From NCBI GenBank assembly GCA_013398615.1, contig VZSR01003022.1, positions 2,588,867 to 2,652,866 on the forward strand: a DNA stretch of 64,000 bases, written 5' to 3'. Below the pieces are notes generated by a model that saw only the letters and a list, made by a program, of their open reading frames with translations, was not told the DNA's origin and made no database searches. Every line of letters begins with the position of its first letter. Within the stretch, counting starts at the first letter, position 1. This document shows, piece by piece, positions 50,201 to 58,800 of the stretch. Made by a program: the position numbers and the translations under genes. Origin of the DNA: Brachypodius melanocephalos (taxonomy: Eukaryota > Chordata > Aves > Passeriformes > Pycnonotidae).

Positions 50201-52658
50201 CTGCCACCAGTAACACGGTCTCTTCCTTCTGGATACTGACTTGAGAAAGGACAAATTGAAATTGAATATTGAAAAAAAAAAAAGTAAGAACAACTTGCCA
50301 GAGCTTTCAGACACAAAAGCTTTTTAATTTAAATCCAGAATCAGCAAAAAAGCAGCTACAGGCAGACACAGGCAGAAATGAAAGCTGGATTCCCAAGGAG
50401 ATCATTAAGTGATCCAGTATGGCACTGGAGATCGCCTGGCTCATTTTAGCTATTTGGTCAGAAAACAACTTTTGAATTAGAAAACTAAAGCCTCCTTAAC
50501 CTCCCCTTTTCTGCATTTGTTTTTCTTGCAAATAACTTCATTCTCTGTTCTTTTTCTCTGCTTAACACATCAATATTTACATTTAAGACATGACTCAAAG
50601 CCAACAGTGCTGCAGTTGACCAGTGGATGACACTGCATAACCACTTTCAGACACCAGACCATCCAACAGCATCCCTGTGCAATTCCACTGGGACACCAGA
50701 ATGCCAGCAAGAGGGAAACTTGAGCTCCTAATCATCACTGACTTCCCACCCTAATTAATGATGCCTTAAGCCGCATACAAACAGCGGTGAACACAAATTC
50801 CAAAACACCAAAGCAACAGCTTTCCACAGAAGTGGAATTGAAGAGCAAATTTTTTTCCCAGGTCACAGCCTGGCAAAGATAAAATAAAACCCCAAATACA
50901 AAAGCTGAAGAGAATGAACCTAAACCAGATACTCTAAAACTTTTCAAAAAAGATCTTCCTATATTTTCGTATAAAACTGCAGTTGCAGATTGAAGTGTTG
51001 GCCAAACTTCTGTTTCTAATGGTTCACCAAAAATGAGCATCATGAGTTTTTCTGAACGCTTTGGAAACTTTAATTAAAATCCTCTGGAACAGGTGATTAC
51101 TGTGTTTATCTATTCCCAGATAAAAGGTGTTCCCTAAGTTTCAGTATTCTAACCCACACATTGAGCCTCTTGGCAGATTTGGGACATTCTGTCCAAGAAG
51201 GATCAATGATACCTGAGCACACTGCTATATAATACTATAACCCAATAATACATTATATTATAACCCAATATTATATTATTATAAATAAATATTATAACCC
51301 AATAATATACCAATATTATAACCCAATATTGAACCACACACAAAGTATCTTTTTCAAGTATATTGGGCCTGTATTTACTGGGCAATGATATACAGGCAGA
51401 AAGCTCATAAATACAATTTAAATACACAGAAACACTCCACATGATGTGAAACACAGAGAAGCACAGCAATTTTTCCTGCAATGGTTTTTCCTTTCCCACT
51501 GAAATCTGAAATTTCCTCTGTGATGCTGAACAACCTTACCAACATGAGTTCCTGGGACTTCTGTCTGAACATCTCCATCATTTAGATGGAAGAATCAGTT
51601 CAGTCAACCACAATAATGCTGCTGGGAAACTTCTGCAGGGTTAGATCTCCAAATTTGGGGGTTTCTGCTTTATTGTTTGCTCACCTAATTTCTTGTTTTC
51701 AAAAACAAAGCTGCTGGGTCAATGTTTTGACTGTGAGTTTTGCCATTTCGCCATCCTTCGCAAAAATATTTGCAAAATGCCACTCTGCTAAATTCAGCTT
51801 GCAAATACACGACGCACTGAATGAACTTTTGCAAATCACCTCACCAGAATATTGACCCAACACACAGATGTGCCTTGAAACAGGCTGGTGACCCAGGACA
51901 ATGCCACATGCACCTCACTACGGCCCTTCCAGGTTCAGCTGAGGCCCAGGGGCAGGACAGCTTTCCTTAGGTGGCACAAAAGTCAAACCAAGTTACCTCG
52001 ACTTGGAAAAACTTACATGGTCTGTATGATGCCCCTCTGCACATTTCCCATGAAAAGAAAAAGTAAAAATAAGAAATTGACATTTTAAAGCACAAAATGG
52101 GTGTGTTTTGATGAGTAATCAGGTTAAAAAGTTGCTTTATTTAACACACATACAAACTTTTAACTAAAGTATGGCCTGAATGTGAATAGGAAACTGGAGG
52201 CCCAACACGAGTCAGAATTCAGATTTCTGGAATCTAAGACCTAAGTTTTCATTTACAGTAGTTAAATACCAGGTAATAAAGGAGTATCTATACGGAAAAC
52301 AAAATAAGCAAGAAACCCAACTTTGAACGGTATGTTGATAAAGTTCCAGCATTATCGTTGGCCCAAAACTTAGCGGTTTGGTCCCTCTTTTGGTAAACAG
52401 CAACAATAGAATGAATGATACATAATAAAATGTTTGTATCAAGCAATAGCAGGACCACTCCCTTTGGCTGCCGTGCTTACCTATGAACCGTTCCACGGCC
52501 ATTTCTCTCGTCACCAGCTCCCCGAACACTTCCCTCAGGTTCCCGATGAGCTCCGCGACCTCCCTGCTCTCGGTGAAGCTGTCCAGGATGTTCCTGTCGC
52601 TGATGGCACCCGGCTCCCGCTCCTCGCCCTCCTCCGGCTCTCGCCCCGCTCCGTCCAT
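5105..52658 (-). CDS. TBCD: TBCD, tubulin folding cofactor D (5' 14 coding exons; gene continues beyond left edge)
   Basis: TBCD captures beta-tubulin, joins TBCE-bound alpha-tubulin in the cofactor supercomplex, and with TBCC and ARL2 drives GTP-dependent release of the heterodimer. It is a cytosolic and centrosomal HEAT/armadillo-repeat protein. Fourteen minus-strand exons join in frame to 1478 coding nt (492 codons plus 2 nt). The family length is about 1190 residues, so only the N-terminal 40% is here. Recognisable blocks in order are [19 protein letters not shown] (about residues 56-74), [14 protein letters not shown] (about 96-109), [13 protein letters not shown] (144-156), [44 protein letters not shown], an acidic linker, [40 protein letters not shown] and [17 protein letters not shown]. 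The start was chosen at 52658, where the family-like acidic N-terminus begins. ZNF750 is nested antisense in the intron between exons 13 and 14. No frameshift or premature stop was seen. Confidence 0.97.
5305..5560 (-). mobile_element. CR1 LINE fragment (antisense on +)
   Basis: The plus strand reads like the reverse complement of an avian CR1 3' region: CCCCTGCCATGGACAGC, CTTCCACTATCCCAGG, CCAGCCTGGCCTTGGACA, then GAAGAATTTCTTCTTGATAT and TAAACCTACCCTCTTGTAG. It is diverged and 5'-truncated and lies only about 45 bp from the TBCD exon 14 acceptor. Confidence 0.85.
16490..16648 (+). promoter_or_regulatory. ZNF750: Candidate non-coding first exon and promoter of ZNF750
   Basis: A GC-richer island in AT-rich sequence, ending in a strong splice donor CCG|GTGAGTAC at 16649. 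It is 4.4-4.7 kb upstream of the ZNF750 coding start on the same strand. Mammalian ZNF750 has a distant non-coding first exon, so this is a plausible equivalent. The transcription start cannot be fixed from sequence, so the left boundary is arbitrary. Confidence 0.35.
17220..17295. repeat. Short CA microsatellite cluster
   Basis: Two interrupted (CA)n tracts, at about 17244-17256 and 17281-17292, within a C-rich stretch. Confidence 0.7.
17784..17845. repeat. TA/TG-rich simple sequence
   Basis: Alternating purine-pyrimidine sequence with ATATAT, GTGTGTGT and CATATGTGTGTATACAC segments, an imperfect microsatellite. Confidence 0.6.
18604..18626 (+). repeat. Poly-A run
   Basis: A homopolymer of 23 A. 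No retroposed sequence was recognised immediately upstream. Confidence 0.9.
21095..21304 (+). other. ZNF750: ZNF750 5' UTR of the first coding exon (putative)
   Basis: A good acceptor, TTTGTGTTTCAG at 21083-21094, lies about 210 bp upstream of the ZNF750 ATG. It could receive the donor at 16649. No competing in-frame ATG is present between this acceptor and 21305. The alternative acceptor CTACTACAG at 21070 is also possible. Confidence 0.4.
21305..22728 (+). CDS. ZNF750: ZNF750 coding exon A (zinc finger and central region)
   Basis: Starts at ATG 21305, where the family N-terminus begins. The same frame is open a little further upstream but offers no ATG. Encodes residues 1-474 plus two bases and carries the C2HC finger and the Pro/Tyr-rich central region. 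Ends CCTAACAG|GTATAA; the frame stays open about 90 bp into the intron. Confidence 0.97.
21305..23901 (+). CDS. ZNF750: ZNF750, zinc finger protein 750 (two coding exons, 714 aa)
   Basis: ZNF750 is a nuclear transcription factor induced by p63. It switches keratinocytes and other stratified epithelia from progenitor to terminal differentiation programmes, with partners including KLF4, KDM1A/RCOR1 and CtBP. The joined CDS (21305-22728 and 23181-23901) is 2145 nt, or 714 residues, against 723 in human. The N-terminus [20 protein letters not shown] is essentially invariant. The single atypical C2HC finger uses C27, C30, H43 and C49. Two PLNLS motifs, the short linear motif used to bind CtBP, lie at about residues 507-511 and 544-548. 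The block [17 protein letters not shown] and the C-terminus [11 protein letters not shown] are conserved. The gene lies antisense inside a TBCD intron, as in mammals. The reading frame is intact. Confidence 0.98.
22729..23180 (+). other. ZNF750: ZNF750 intron between the coding exons
   Basis: A 452-bp intron with donor GTATAA and acceptor CTTTCTTTCAG. The AG at the exon end joins C to form serine and keeps the frame. It contains a 66-bp-period tandem duplication near its 5' end. Confidence 0.93.
22771..22886 (+). repeat. Two-copy tandem duplication, period 66 bp
   Basis: Copy 1 starts ACATTCCATGCTATGCCTGT at 22771 and copy 2 ACATTTCATGCAATGTCTGT at 22837. Both continue with TATATTTAAATTTACA(A/G)CAGTGAGTT. 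It lies 43 bp inside the ZNF750 intron. Confidence 0.85.
23181..23901 (+). CDS. ZNF750: ZNF750 coding exon B (PLNLS motifs and C-terminus)
   Basis: Encodes residues 475-714 and the TAA stop at 23899-23901. Carries both PLNLS motifs and the basic C-terminus. Between about 23460 and 23760 the sequence becomes CpG- and GC-rich and encodes a Ser/Ala/Gly-rich stretch. This differs from the more AT-rich first coding exon and gives spurious ORFs on the other strand. Confidence 0.97.
23902..24842 (+). terminator. ZNF750: ZNF750 3' UTR with candidate poly(A) signals
   Basis: AT-rich sequence following the stop. Canonical AATAAA hexamers lie at 24449-24454, 24541-24546 and 24837-24842. The actual cleavage site cannot be chosen from sequence alone. 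Confidence 0.5.
24843..27137. other. Non-coding stretch between ZNF750 and TBCD exon 13
   Basis: AT-rich intronic sequence of TBCD. Short ORFs show no resemblance to known families, and no repeat or RNA gene was recognised. Confidence 0.7.
27138..27232 (-). CDS. TBCD: TBCD coding exon 13
   Basis: A 95-bp exon encoding (S)[19 protein letters not shown], then [12 protein letters not shown] plus one base. Acceptor ACATTAG, donor GTGAGTG. It starts the 21.9 kb intron that contains ZNF750. Confidence 0.95.
28040..28830 (-). mobile_element. Ancient CR1/L3-type LINE remnant (antisense on +)
   Basis: The plus strand resembles the reverse complement of old amniote CR1 3' ORF sequence. Examples are CCGTGGCAATGACTTCCACT then GGTTAATTATAATTGCGTGG near 28145, CATTTGTCTTGTTTTCCCTG near 28400, and TTATGTGTGTGTTGAACAGC near 28672 with TATTTCTTCCCTGACTCTTG near 28760. 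All reading frames are broken. The assignment is from memory of the consensus and the boundaries are approximate. Confidence 0.55.
29839..30096. repeat. Tandem duplication (period 140 bp), each copy with a perfect 10-bp hairpin
   Basis: The segments at about 29839-29956 and 29979-30096 share CTCCCTACATGTTTCAGCCT at a 140-bp offset, the hairpin, and GGA(T/C)GGACACTAAA. The stem GTTCACCTCA pairs with TGAGGTGAAC across a 4-nt loop at 29883-29906 (loop CCTC) and 30021-30044 (loop TCTC). A spacer partly similar to CTCCTCATT separates the copies. Confidence 0.9.
30402..30476 (-). CDS. TBCD: TBCD coding exon 12
   Basis: A 75-bp exon encoding [18 protein letters not shown] then SLLDCF plus two bases. 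It corresponds to human IGRMAGRLPRALADDVVG. Acceptor TTTTTTAG, donor GTAAAAC. Confidence 0.93.
30967..31027 (-). CDS. TBCD: TBCD coding exon 11
   Basis: A 61-bp exon encoding [20 protein letters not shown], nearly invariant in vertebrate TBCD. The first glutamate codon is split with exon 10. Acceptor TTTGCAG, donor GTAAGT. Confidence 0.95.
31825..31970 (-). CDS. TBCD: TBCD coding exon 10 (acidic linker)
   Basis: A 146-bp exon encoding [13 protein letters not shown], then a variable [19 protein letters not shown] stretch, an acidic run [10 protein letters not shown] and GEIENVV. The acidic linker is shared with mammals, but the part just before it differs in sequence. The donor GTGTGT is weak. 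Confidence 0.93.
33110..33242 (-). CDS. TBCD: TBCD coding exon 9
   Basis: Encodes [20 protein letters not shown], then [20 protein letters not shown] and VAKW plus two bases. The donor is the less common GTCAGT. It is fixed by the next exon, which must complete an arginine codon before YQRGCRS. Confidence 0.94.
33243..35940 (-). other. TBCD: TBCD intron 8
   Basis: A 2.7 kb AT-rich intron without recognisable genes. It contains a short (ATT)n tract at 34241-34258 and the CCCTTTT microsatellite near its 5' end. Confidence 0.85.
35858..35893. repeat. Pyrimidine microsatellite (CCTTTCCCTTTT)n
   Basis: About three copies of a 12-bp CCTTTCCCTTTT unit in a pure C/T strand, 48 bp from TBCD exon 8 on its donor side. 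Confidence 0.85.
35941..35986 (-). CDS. TBCD: TBCD coding exon 8
   Basis: A 46-bp exon encoding [15 protein letters not shown] plus one base, matching the family [15 protein letters not shown]. Acceptor TTTCAG, donor GTAAGTG. A CCCTTTT microsatellite lies just beyond its donor, at 35858-35893. Confidence 0.93.
35987..43229 (-). other. TBCD: TBCD intron 7
   Basis: A 7.2 kb intron. The stretch 38.88-39.55 kb and short pieces near 41.0 kb are GC-richer; the rest is AT-rich. No exon, RNA gene or clear transposon was recognised. Confidence 0.8.
43230..43362 (-). CDS. TBCD: TBCD coding exon 7
   Basis: A 133-bp exon encoding (K)[18 protein letters not shown], then [15 protein letters not shown] and [11 protein letters not shown]. 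Acceptor TGGCAG, donor GTAAAT. Followed by the long 7.2 kb intron 35987-43229. Confidence 0.95.
45440..45630 (-). mobile_element. CR1 LINE 3' fragment (antisense on +)
   Basis: Reads ATCATAGAATGGTTTGGGTT, then AAGGACCTTAAAGCTCATCC, AGTTCCACCCCC, AGGGACACCTTCCACTA, CCAGCCTGGCCTTGGACACT and GGGATGGGGCAGCCACAACT. This is the typical reverse complement of the avian CR1 3' end, including its terminal ATAGAATGG motif. It is strong evidence for an avian or reptilian host. Confidence 0.95.
46010..46092. repeat. GTCCC-rich minisatellite
   Basis: Irregular repeats of (TG)TCCC(TG/CA) units such as TGTCCCTGTGTCCCCATGTC and CTCTGTCCCTCTGTC, covering about 80 bp. Confidence 0.75.
46487..46542 (-). CDS. 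TBCD: TBCD coding exon 6
   Basis: A 56-bp exon encoding [18 protein letters not shown] plus two bases of the next lysine. Acceptor CCTCTAG, donor GTAAGT. Confidence 0.92.
47337..47483 (-). CDS. TBCD: TBCD coding exon 5
   Basis: A 147-bp, phase-0 exon beginning [20 protein letters not shown] and continuing [18 protein letters not shown] to [10 protein letters not shown]. One of the best-conserved TBCD blocks. Acceptor TTCCAG, donor GTGAGG. Confidence 0.95.
48466..48567 (-). CDS. TBCD: TBCD coding exon 4
   Basis: A 102-bp, phase-0 exon of 34 codons: [20 protein letters not shown], then [14 protein letters not shown]. The borders are TTTAG|GTCAGA and GAG|GTGAGG. Confidence 0.93.
48762..48905 (-). 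mobile_element. CR1 LINE fragment (antisense on +)
   Basis: Contains AGATTGTCTAGTCCAACCCT, then CCTGGTAAAGCAGGATGCCC, CCAGTACCCCAGGGATGG and a diverged continuation. It matches the antisense CR1 layout of a target-proximal GTCTAGTCCAACCC followed by CCAGGGATGG. Confidence 0.75.
49301..49398 (-). CDS. TBCD: TBCD coding exon 3
   Basis: A 98-bp exon giving [15 protein letters not shown] then [14 protein letters not shown]. It begins after CACCAG and ends AAG|GTAAAA in phase 0. Intron 2 is only about 200 bp (49399-49597). Confidence 0.93.
49598..49648 (-). CDS. TBCD: TBCD coding exon 2
   Basis: A 51-bp exon encoding [16 protein letters not shown], almost identical to the mammalian segment. The acceptor is TTTCAG and the donor GTAAGG. 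It is too short to be found as an ORF and was placed by protein similarity and splice phase. Confidence 0.93.
49806..49925 (+). mobile_element. CR1 LINE 3' fragment (sense)
   Basis: Reads GGATGGAGCTTGGAGCATCC, TGGTCTAGTGGAAGGTGTCC, then TGGCAGGGAGGGTGAAATGG and GATGATCTTTAAGGTC. This is the sense orientation of the avian CR1 3' end. Confidence 0.9.
51228..51332. repeat. AT-rich tandem repeat with TATAACCCAATA core
   Basis: Four copies of TATAACCCAATA start at 51236, 51259, 51293 and 51317, separated by ATATTATT-type spacers, giving an irregular 23-34 bp period. Confidence 0.85.
52481..52658 (-). CDS. TBCD: TBCD coding exon 1
   Basis: Encodes residues 1-59 plus one base. An acidic, poorly conserved head ([17 protein letters not shown]) is followed by the conserved helix [23 protein letters not shown]. 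The donor reads CATAG|GTAAGC on the minus strand. An upstream in-frame ATG near 52706 would add about 16 residues not typical of the family, so the ATG at 52658 is preferred. Confidence 0.93.
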
Positions 52659-53060
52659 GCCGGCGGGCCCGGAGCTGGTAGTGACAGAGGGAAAGCTCAG
52701 TTCCACCGCCCCTCAGGGTGCGGGCAGGGCCGGTCCCACCGCCCCTCACACCCCGCCCGGCCCCGCCATGCGGCCACCGCGCTCCTCCCGCAGCCCCTCC
52801 CGCAGCCCCGCCCGACCCTACCGGCCTCCGCCGCCGGCCCGCACCGCGGGGCTCCCGGAGCCGCCGCCCTCGCCCCTCCGGCCCGGAGCGCTGCGACCAC
52901 CCAGGACAAGCCACCACCCGGAATATGCGACCACCCGGGACAAGGGGCCGGTGCCGCCCCAGGCCCGCCCCACGCCGCTGCCGCTCCCGCCCTGCTACGG
53001 GCCGCCAGGAGGGACCAAAGGCGGCGGCGGCGCCTCCGAGCGCGGGCCCGGCCCCTCCGC
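52659..53060 (-). promoter_or_regulatory. TBCD: TBCD promoter / CpG-rich region
   Basis: Very GC- and CpG-rich sequence immediately upstream of the TBCD start codon, as expected of a housekeeping promoter. It gives long open frames on both strands that arise from base composition. No TATA box is evident. Confidence 0.65.
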
Positions 53061-53075
53061 GGGGAGCGGGGAGCT

Positions 53076-53490
53076 GAGGGATGGACACAGCCTGGGAACA
53101 CACACCGGGGATGGGGACACCCACCCTAGGGACAGCCACCGGAAACAGGAACACCTACTGGGAATAGGGACATCCAGCCTGGGAACGCCCAGCGGAGACA
53201 AAAAGACATGCTGGGGGATGGGGACACTCATCGGGGACAGGGACATCCACGGGAGATGGGGACATCCACCCTAGGGACACCCACCAGGCGTGGGGACATC
53301 TAGGCTGGAGACGGGCACATCCTCCCTGGGAACACCCAACTACGGGGTCCTGGGGATGGGACAAGGATGGGGACACAGGCATGGGCACCCAAGGACTGGT
53401 GAGATAGGGACCCCCAGGGAAGGGAGCAGGGATGGGGACCTGGGCACGGGGACCTCAGGGGAAAAGGACAAGGATGGGGACAACCTCGGC
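53076..53490. repeat. GGGGACA(T/C)CCA minisatellite upstream of TBCD
   Basis: Repeated units of about 20 bp containing GGGGACA, such as GGGGACACCCACCCTAGGGA, GGGACATCCAGCCTGGGAAC and GGGGACATCCACCCTAGGGA, continue with decay to about 53480. It lies 0.4-0.8 kb upstream of the TBCD start codon. Confidence 0.8.
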
Positions 53491-55523
53491 TGCACAAGGT
53501 GTGTGCGAGACAGCTGGACGATGTCATTATCCATGACCTCCATTCCTTACCAAAACACTGCATTACATGGTCAATATCACAACACACTATCTAAACCTCA
53601 CACAGTTCTGGAAACAACATTCGAATCCTGCAAGCTACAACTGCAGCTCCACTGATTATACAGGAAATTCAAGGAGGCACTTCAGCCCGGCCAGGATGTC
53701 AGAACAGGTTGTTGCTCTTTCCTGCTATCCAGCAGCTCCATCCACACTCAAATATTTTATCTTCAGGCTCAAATTCATTCAAAGCACAGTCACAAAACAT
53801 AGCAAACACCAGGTTTCTGCAAGGCAAGTGTTTTATTTGAGAAGAAGTTTGAGTTCACAAGTAATTCCCAGTGTGATACAGGTCAGTTTGTTCACATCCA
53901 TAAACACCAGTGCACAGGCACTTTGCTCTTTCCTCAGTCTAAATCTTCCAGCCATCAGCTACAATCCCAACCATGTTCTAACTCTATTGTTCCACCTTTC
54001 CACTGTTTTAGTTCTGTTAAATTTTATAACCAACTGTGACAGATTCCTCTGTTTCAAAGGAAGTAAAAATTTTTACCATTTGTATCATATTTACAGAGAG
54101 CAAAGTGCATTGTTTTAAACCAATTACAACACCAAATTTTAAACTTTATTAAATCTTTATAGCACTACCATTTAAAGTTGAAAAAAGCCTAAACATATTT
54201 GAGCAGAATATTTTAGTATTAGTCATGCCAACCACCTGAAGCCTGAATACTCAGGTCATTCTTACCCAAATCTTGTCATTCATATTTGTGGGACTGCACT
54301 GACTTTTAGTCTCCGTGCTACTTTTTTTCGATTAAAACTCCCCAGAGTCACCAATACACTCTAGCTCAGGTTGTACACCAACATCTTTGCTGAACAATTC
54401 TCTCCTCAAATCCCCACTGCCTGTGTTTTCTGTAAAAATAAAGCAGTAAGGAACAATAAAACCCCTTACAAATCCATCAGATTTGACACTGTTCCTTCTA
54501 TAACCCAGTGGTGGCACAACAGACCAGCTTTGCCCACTGCACTCATTTTCTAAAATTGAAAATATATCAAGCACCAACCAACCAGCAGCCACAGGTGCTT
54601 CTCACCCAACCATGGAGCCTTCCTCCCACATTTTGTTGTCTTTTTACAAAGTTATTTAAATATTGTAGTGTAATATGTCACTATTGTAGTACAACACACT
54701 GAAATATCACACCAAAACGATGAAATGCTATTATTAACTTTGAGTGGTAACAACCCACTTCTGACTGTACAATTAATTACCAAGGAAGTAGACAACCTTC
54801 CAGAAAATACCACTGGAATTTCAGCTCTTAGAGCAAGAGAAAAACAAATGTGAGTAAATTACATTAAATTAAAATAAATATTAGAAATATTATTAATTAC
54901 ATATGGTTGCAAAATGCAGCTAAAGGGCCTTGTCTGCTCATTAAATTAAAAAGAGAATGTGTTCAGATCCACAGAATCTGACTGAAATTTTGGATTAGGA
55001 CATCTGACATGCAAAAGGAAAGGCAAGGGAAACAGAAGACCATGGAAATATTCAAGGGAAAAGGGCTGGGAACAGACAGAAAACAGAAACCAGAAGTAAC
55101 AAGGGCAGACATAAGAACTCGCTATTACTTCCAGCATCACTGTCCCACAACTGCAGCTCTCCATAACAAACTGCTGATGGAGCAGCAGCAGGACTGGGAA
55201 GATGCTGCTGCTGTGGAACAACTGTGGGAGCACAGCAGCTATGATATGAGAGAGCAAGGGCAGGCTGCCTGTTGTGCTGCTTTCCAAGTCAGTGGAGCCT
55301 TGACAAACAGTGCAGCCCTTTCCCTCAGCAGGGAAGAATCTGTGCAGGAAAACTAGTGCCCAAGTTAAAGATTACACAGTTGCTTAGTCAGTGAGGCTCA
55401 GAAGTGCACTAAGCCTTCTCCATATCAGATGTTTTACCATCAATTCCAAGTTTGTGCTACTTGGAATGAGTAGGGGCTGCTCATTCCTAAAGGACTGTGT
55501 CAGAATTTCTCAAATGTATCTGG
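53491..55523. other. Intergenic spacer TBCD - FN3K
   Basis: AT-rich sequence between the TBCD upstream region and the FN3K stop codon. It should contain the FN3K 3' UTR. The first canonical minus-strand AATAAA I noticed is far away (plus-strand TTTATT at 54145-54150), so the poly(A) site is unresolved. Plus-strand ORFs at 53567-54118 and 55009-55356 show no family resemblance. Confidence 0.7.
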
Positions 55524-55862
55524 TTACTTTAGAAGTTTCTTCATCATGTTTAGGGTAGAGCCCCTGTACCCTGTCCCAAAATGGTTCCAGTGGTTTATGT
55601 AATTAAAGAGCTGATACAACTTGTTCCGCTTCTCAAATCCTGGAGCTTTGGGTATTATACTGTGATAGGCAGAGAAAAAAGAGCTGCTGAACCCCCCAAA
55701 CATTCCAGCAATGGCCAGTTCAAATTCAGAATGGCCATAGAAGCAGGCAGGGTCAAATATAATCGGCCCAGAGTCGTCCTCAGCCACATTCCCTGCCCAC
55801 AGGTCCCCGTGCAGGAGAGCAGGAACAATTTCTACACCACAGAACATTTCAGGAATCTTTGG
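55524..55862 (-). CDS. FN3K: FN3K exon 6 (catalytic loop and C-terminus)
   Basis: Begins PKIPEMFCGVEIVPALLHGD, includes LWAGNVAEDDSGPIIFDPA and ELAIAGMFGGFSSSF, and ends STLNMMKKLLK followed by TAA at 55524-55526. Acceptor CTTTTTCAG. Confidence 0.96.
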   Translation of the reverse strand, partial: PKIPEMFCGVEIVPALLHGDLWAGNVAEDDSGPIIFDPACFYGHSEFELAIAGMFGGFSSSFFSAYHSIIPKAPGFEKRNKLYQLFNYINHWNHFGTGYRGSTLNMMKKLLK

Positions 55863-58800
55863 CTGAAAAAGCATAAACAGACATGTAACAATTAAATAGT
55901 TTTGAAGAAAATAATAAATAAAATTAAGTACTGTATCATGTTTGAGCCTGAGCTGGCCAAATGCTGCCTGTGTTCAGCCCTCATGGAGTGCTTTGGACAT
56001 TGATGGCAACAAGAACAAGCCAGTGATAAACGTTCTGGATTGTTCTTGACAGAGCTTAGCAAAGCATTTAATTCACAGTCTAGTATCAACGCCTGGTACT
56101 GATGTATTGTTTCTAGACATGGATACATGTTAGCTGTCATGAGAAATAGAAAATAATTTCATTTAAACTAAAAAGTTTCAATGACAAAAAGGGACTGCAG
56201 TAAGCATTTGGACCAATGAACAGAAGAGAGGAACATATCCCTGGTGTTCTCTGAGTGCTGCATGGAACATGGCCTGAACCAGCCTCAGCTGTAAGCTTGG
56301 GCCAGGTAAAATACAAGCCTTTCCAGGCAGCAGAATTCCACCTACTTCATAACACCAAGCTCTTAGGATTTACCATATTACTATTATTATTAGCTGTATT
56401 CTCAGAAATAAATGTTAATGCTGAATTACAGGGGTTTTTTTCACTATCTATAAAAATTAAAAGAGTAACAGCAATTCCGTTCAGCTGACAGTGTTGCTGG
56501 ACCCACTGTGAAGCTCATCCAGACCCTGCTCTTCATTCCAAGGTGGGTAAATCCCTTATAAAACACTTTTACAATCCCACTGATACACATTTTCTGAAAT
56601 TCTAGAAAATAGATTTAAAACAGGGTTCATACTTTTAGCTGTGACCAGAGCTCTCTGGCTTCTCTGTCTCCATAATCTTTTTCAATCAAATCCAGCTGAG
56701 CCTGGAGTCGGTGACGGATAAAGAAGGATGGCCAGTCACTCTGCCACTCATTCACCTGGAAAATACAGCACAAGTATGTCACACACAATTTTAACACACA
56801 TTCATTCAGTGTTAATAACAGAGATGCAGTTAAAACATTCAGTGCTGACACAATAGCCTGGACAATGTCAGTGTGACCAAGGCACAGGGACCTTAGACGT
56901 TTTGTTTTGGGAGTGCTGCTCTCCACCACACTTTGGTGGAGCTTTCTTTAATATAAGTTGAGGTTCTGGCTATTTTCATTCATTCCCATTTTTAAAATGT
57001 ATTTTAGAGGGAGTGTTTTTGGTGAGATCATTTCAGTTATTCAATGTCATGTTTCAAATCTTTCTGGATATGCAGAAGTATTCATTCATTTTTACTGGGT
57101 AACAAGTTCTAATTTGGTGAAAAGTTGTACCTAGCAAAGAGTGTGAGATACTGGAGGTTCATTCAGTTAAGTCATAGAATTAAATCCTGACACATGCTGA
57201 GCCAGAAAAGGGTAGAATTATTTCCAAGAGCCCTTTCCAGTGTCTCATGAGATGTTACATGATGAGGGTCTACAAAAGCAGTGGAGAGATCCATACAGTA
57301 GGTGTTAATAAAACCAAGACATGGTATGTGAAGGGACACTGATATTTTTTTTAAGCATCACCAAGCTAAAGAACCACCACATCATTCCAAATCCTCACTC
57401 AATCCACCGTGCCTGCTGGCCACATGCACAGTACCAGGAAAAAAGGATGGAACAGGGAAAGCAAAGCTGTGGCCAGAAAGCTGCAGACTAATGGAGTAAG
57501 CTCAGGTATGAGGAGTTTACAGACCTCTACAAGTGCCTGTTGGCTTTCAGAGCTGTGGAACAGACCATACCTGTGGGATATAACCACAGCAAGTGGCTAT
57601 GTGGAATCCAAACTGATCCACAAACTGGGCCTCAGAGCGACCAGCTCCTTTCCCTATAGAACAAAATAAATGTTAGGGGATTTGAGATCTTTACATGGTA
57701 AAGTCTGCAAACACAGAATTTAAGGCAGAAAAAATAACTTTAAGCAGTAAGTTACACTTACTTCATGGTCACAACCCTTTCTAAAGCTGGAAAGAAATCT
57801 TTTGGGCTTGAAGATGCTGAATGGAAATGAAGGCATAGTCAGTCACAGTCAGTGAGTTTGCTTTAGATGAAGGAGTTGGACAGTCAGGAAAGGAACCCAA
57901 ATACAGAGTCACAATCTGCTGTTCTGGCACTTGGACATGTTGCCATTAAATATGGCTTGGGTTTGATTCATAGATTATTTGGATCCTGCCAGTAATTTGG
58001 CCTTCACTCAGAAATAATGGATTATAATTTGTCTACCCCTAAGAGTCAGACCCAGTCCACCTCTGAAGTCATAGAAACAACACAAATAAAGACTGGTACT
58101 TCAGATTTCAATAGCAACAAATAAAAAAATAATTCTTTATATAGCTGATTTTTTTTTTCATTTACACTTTAATTCACTTTGAGGAGCAACAATTTTTGAA
58201 TATTTTGCTACCTATTTGAGCTAAAAAATGTAATTCCCAACGTTTTTAAAGGGGAGCTTAATTCTGCATTTACTAAGGGACAATATTCTGTAATCAGTTA
58301 ATTATCTAAACCAACAGTGAGCAAAAAAATGGGATTTCTGTAAACTCAAGAACATTTTAAGAGAGTGTATGAGGCTGAAAGGTTTCACTGACACTGAAGA
58401 GGAGTCCAAACTGTCAGTTTGACTTAGGAAAGTTGAAAGCAGTGCTGCACCATGGCCAAAGGAATTGCTCCCTTTTTGGTTCAGTACATTACATCAATGC
58501 TTTACCAATTGTGCTTCCCTCAGCCTTCAGCTTCTCTCCAAGTTTCTGGTTATAAAGATGAAGCTCTGCTATCTGCTCTCCCAGCTTTGAAGAGTATCTG
58601 TAGGATCAAATAAAGCAAAATGGAACTGAAACAAGAGAACAAATATTACACGGAAAAAAACCTCCTCAATTAAATATGACCAAGGCTATTTTTGGCAAAC
58701 ATAGAACCTTAATCAATTTCACAAGCACATAATAGGGAGCAAATGGCTTGATAACAGCTCTGAAGACATAGATAATACAGCAAACACACTAAAGGCTCTT

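Larger units (their letters stand above)
49649..52480 (-). other. TBCD: TBCD intron 1
   Basis: A 2.8 kb intron with a CR1 fragment and an AT-rich tandem repeat. No other feature was recognised. Confidence 0.9.

Noticed and set aside
51228..51332. Possible interstitial telomere (TAACCC hexamers)
   Set aside because: Only four isolated TAACCC hexamers occur, embedded in an AT-rich 23-34 bp repeat rather than in tandem.
52434..53274. Long overlapping ORFs on both strands (231-263 codons) upstream of TBCD
   Set aside because: They lie in CpG-rich promoter and minisatellite sequence, are Pro/Arg/Ala-rich, match no family, and overlap the true TBCD exon 1 in other frames.
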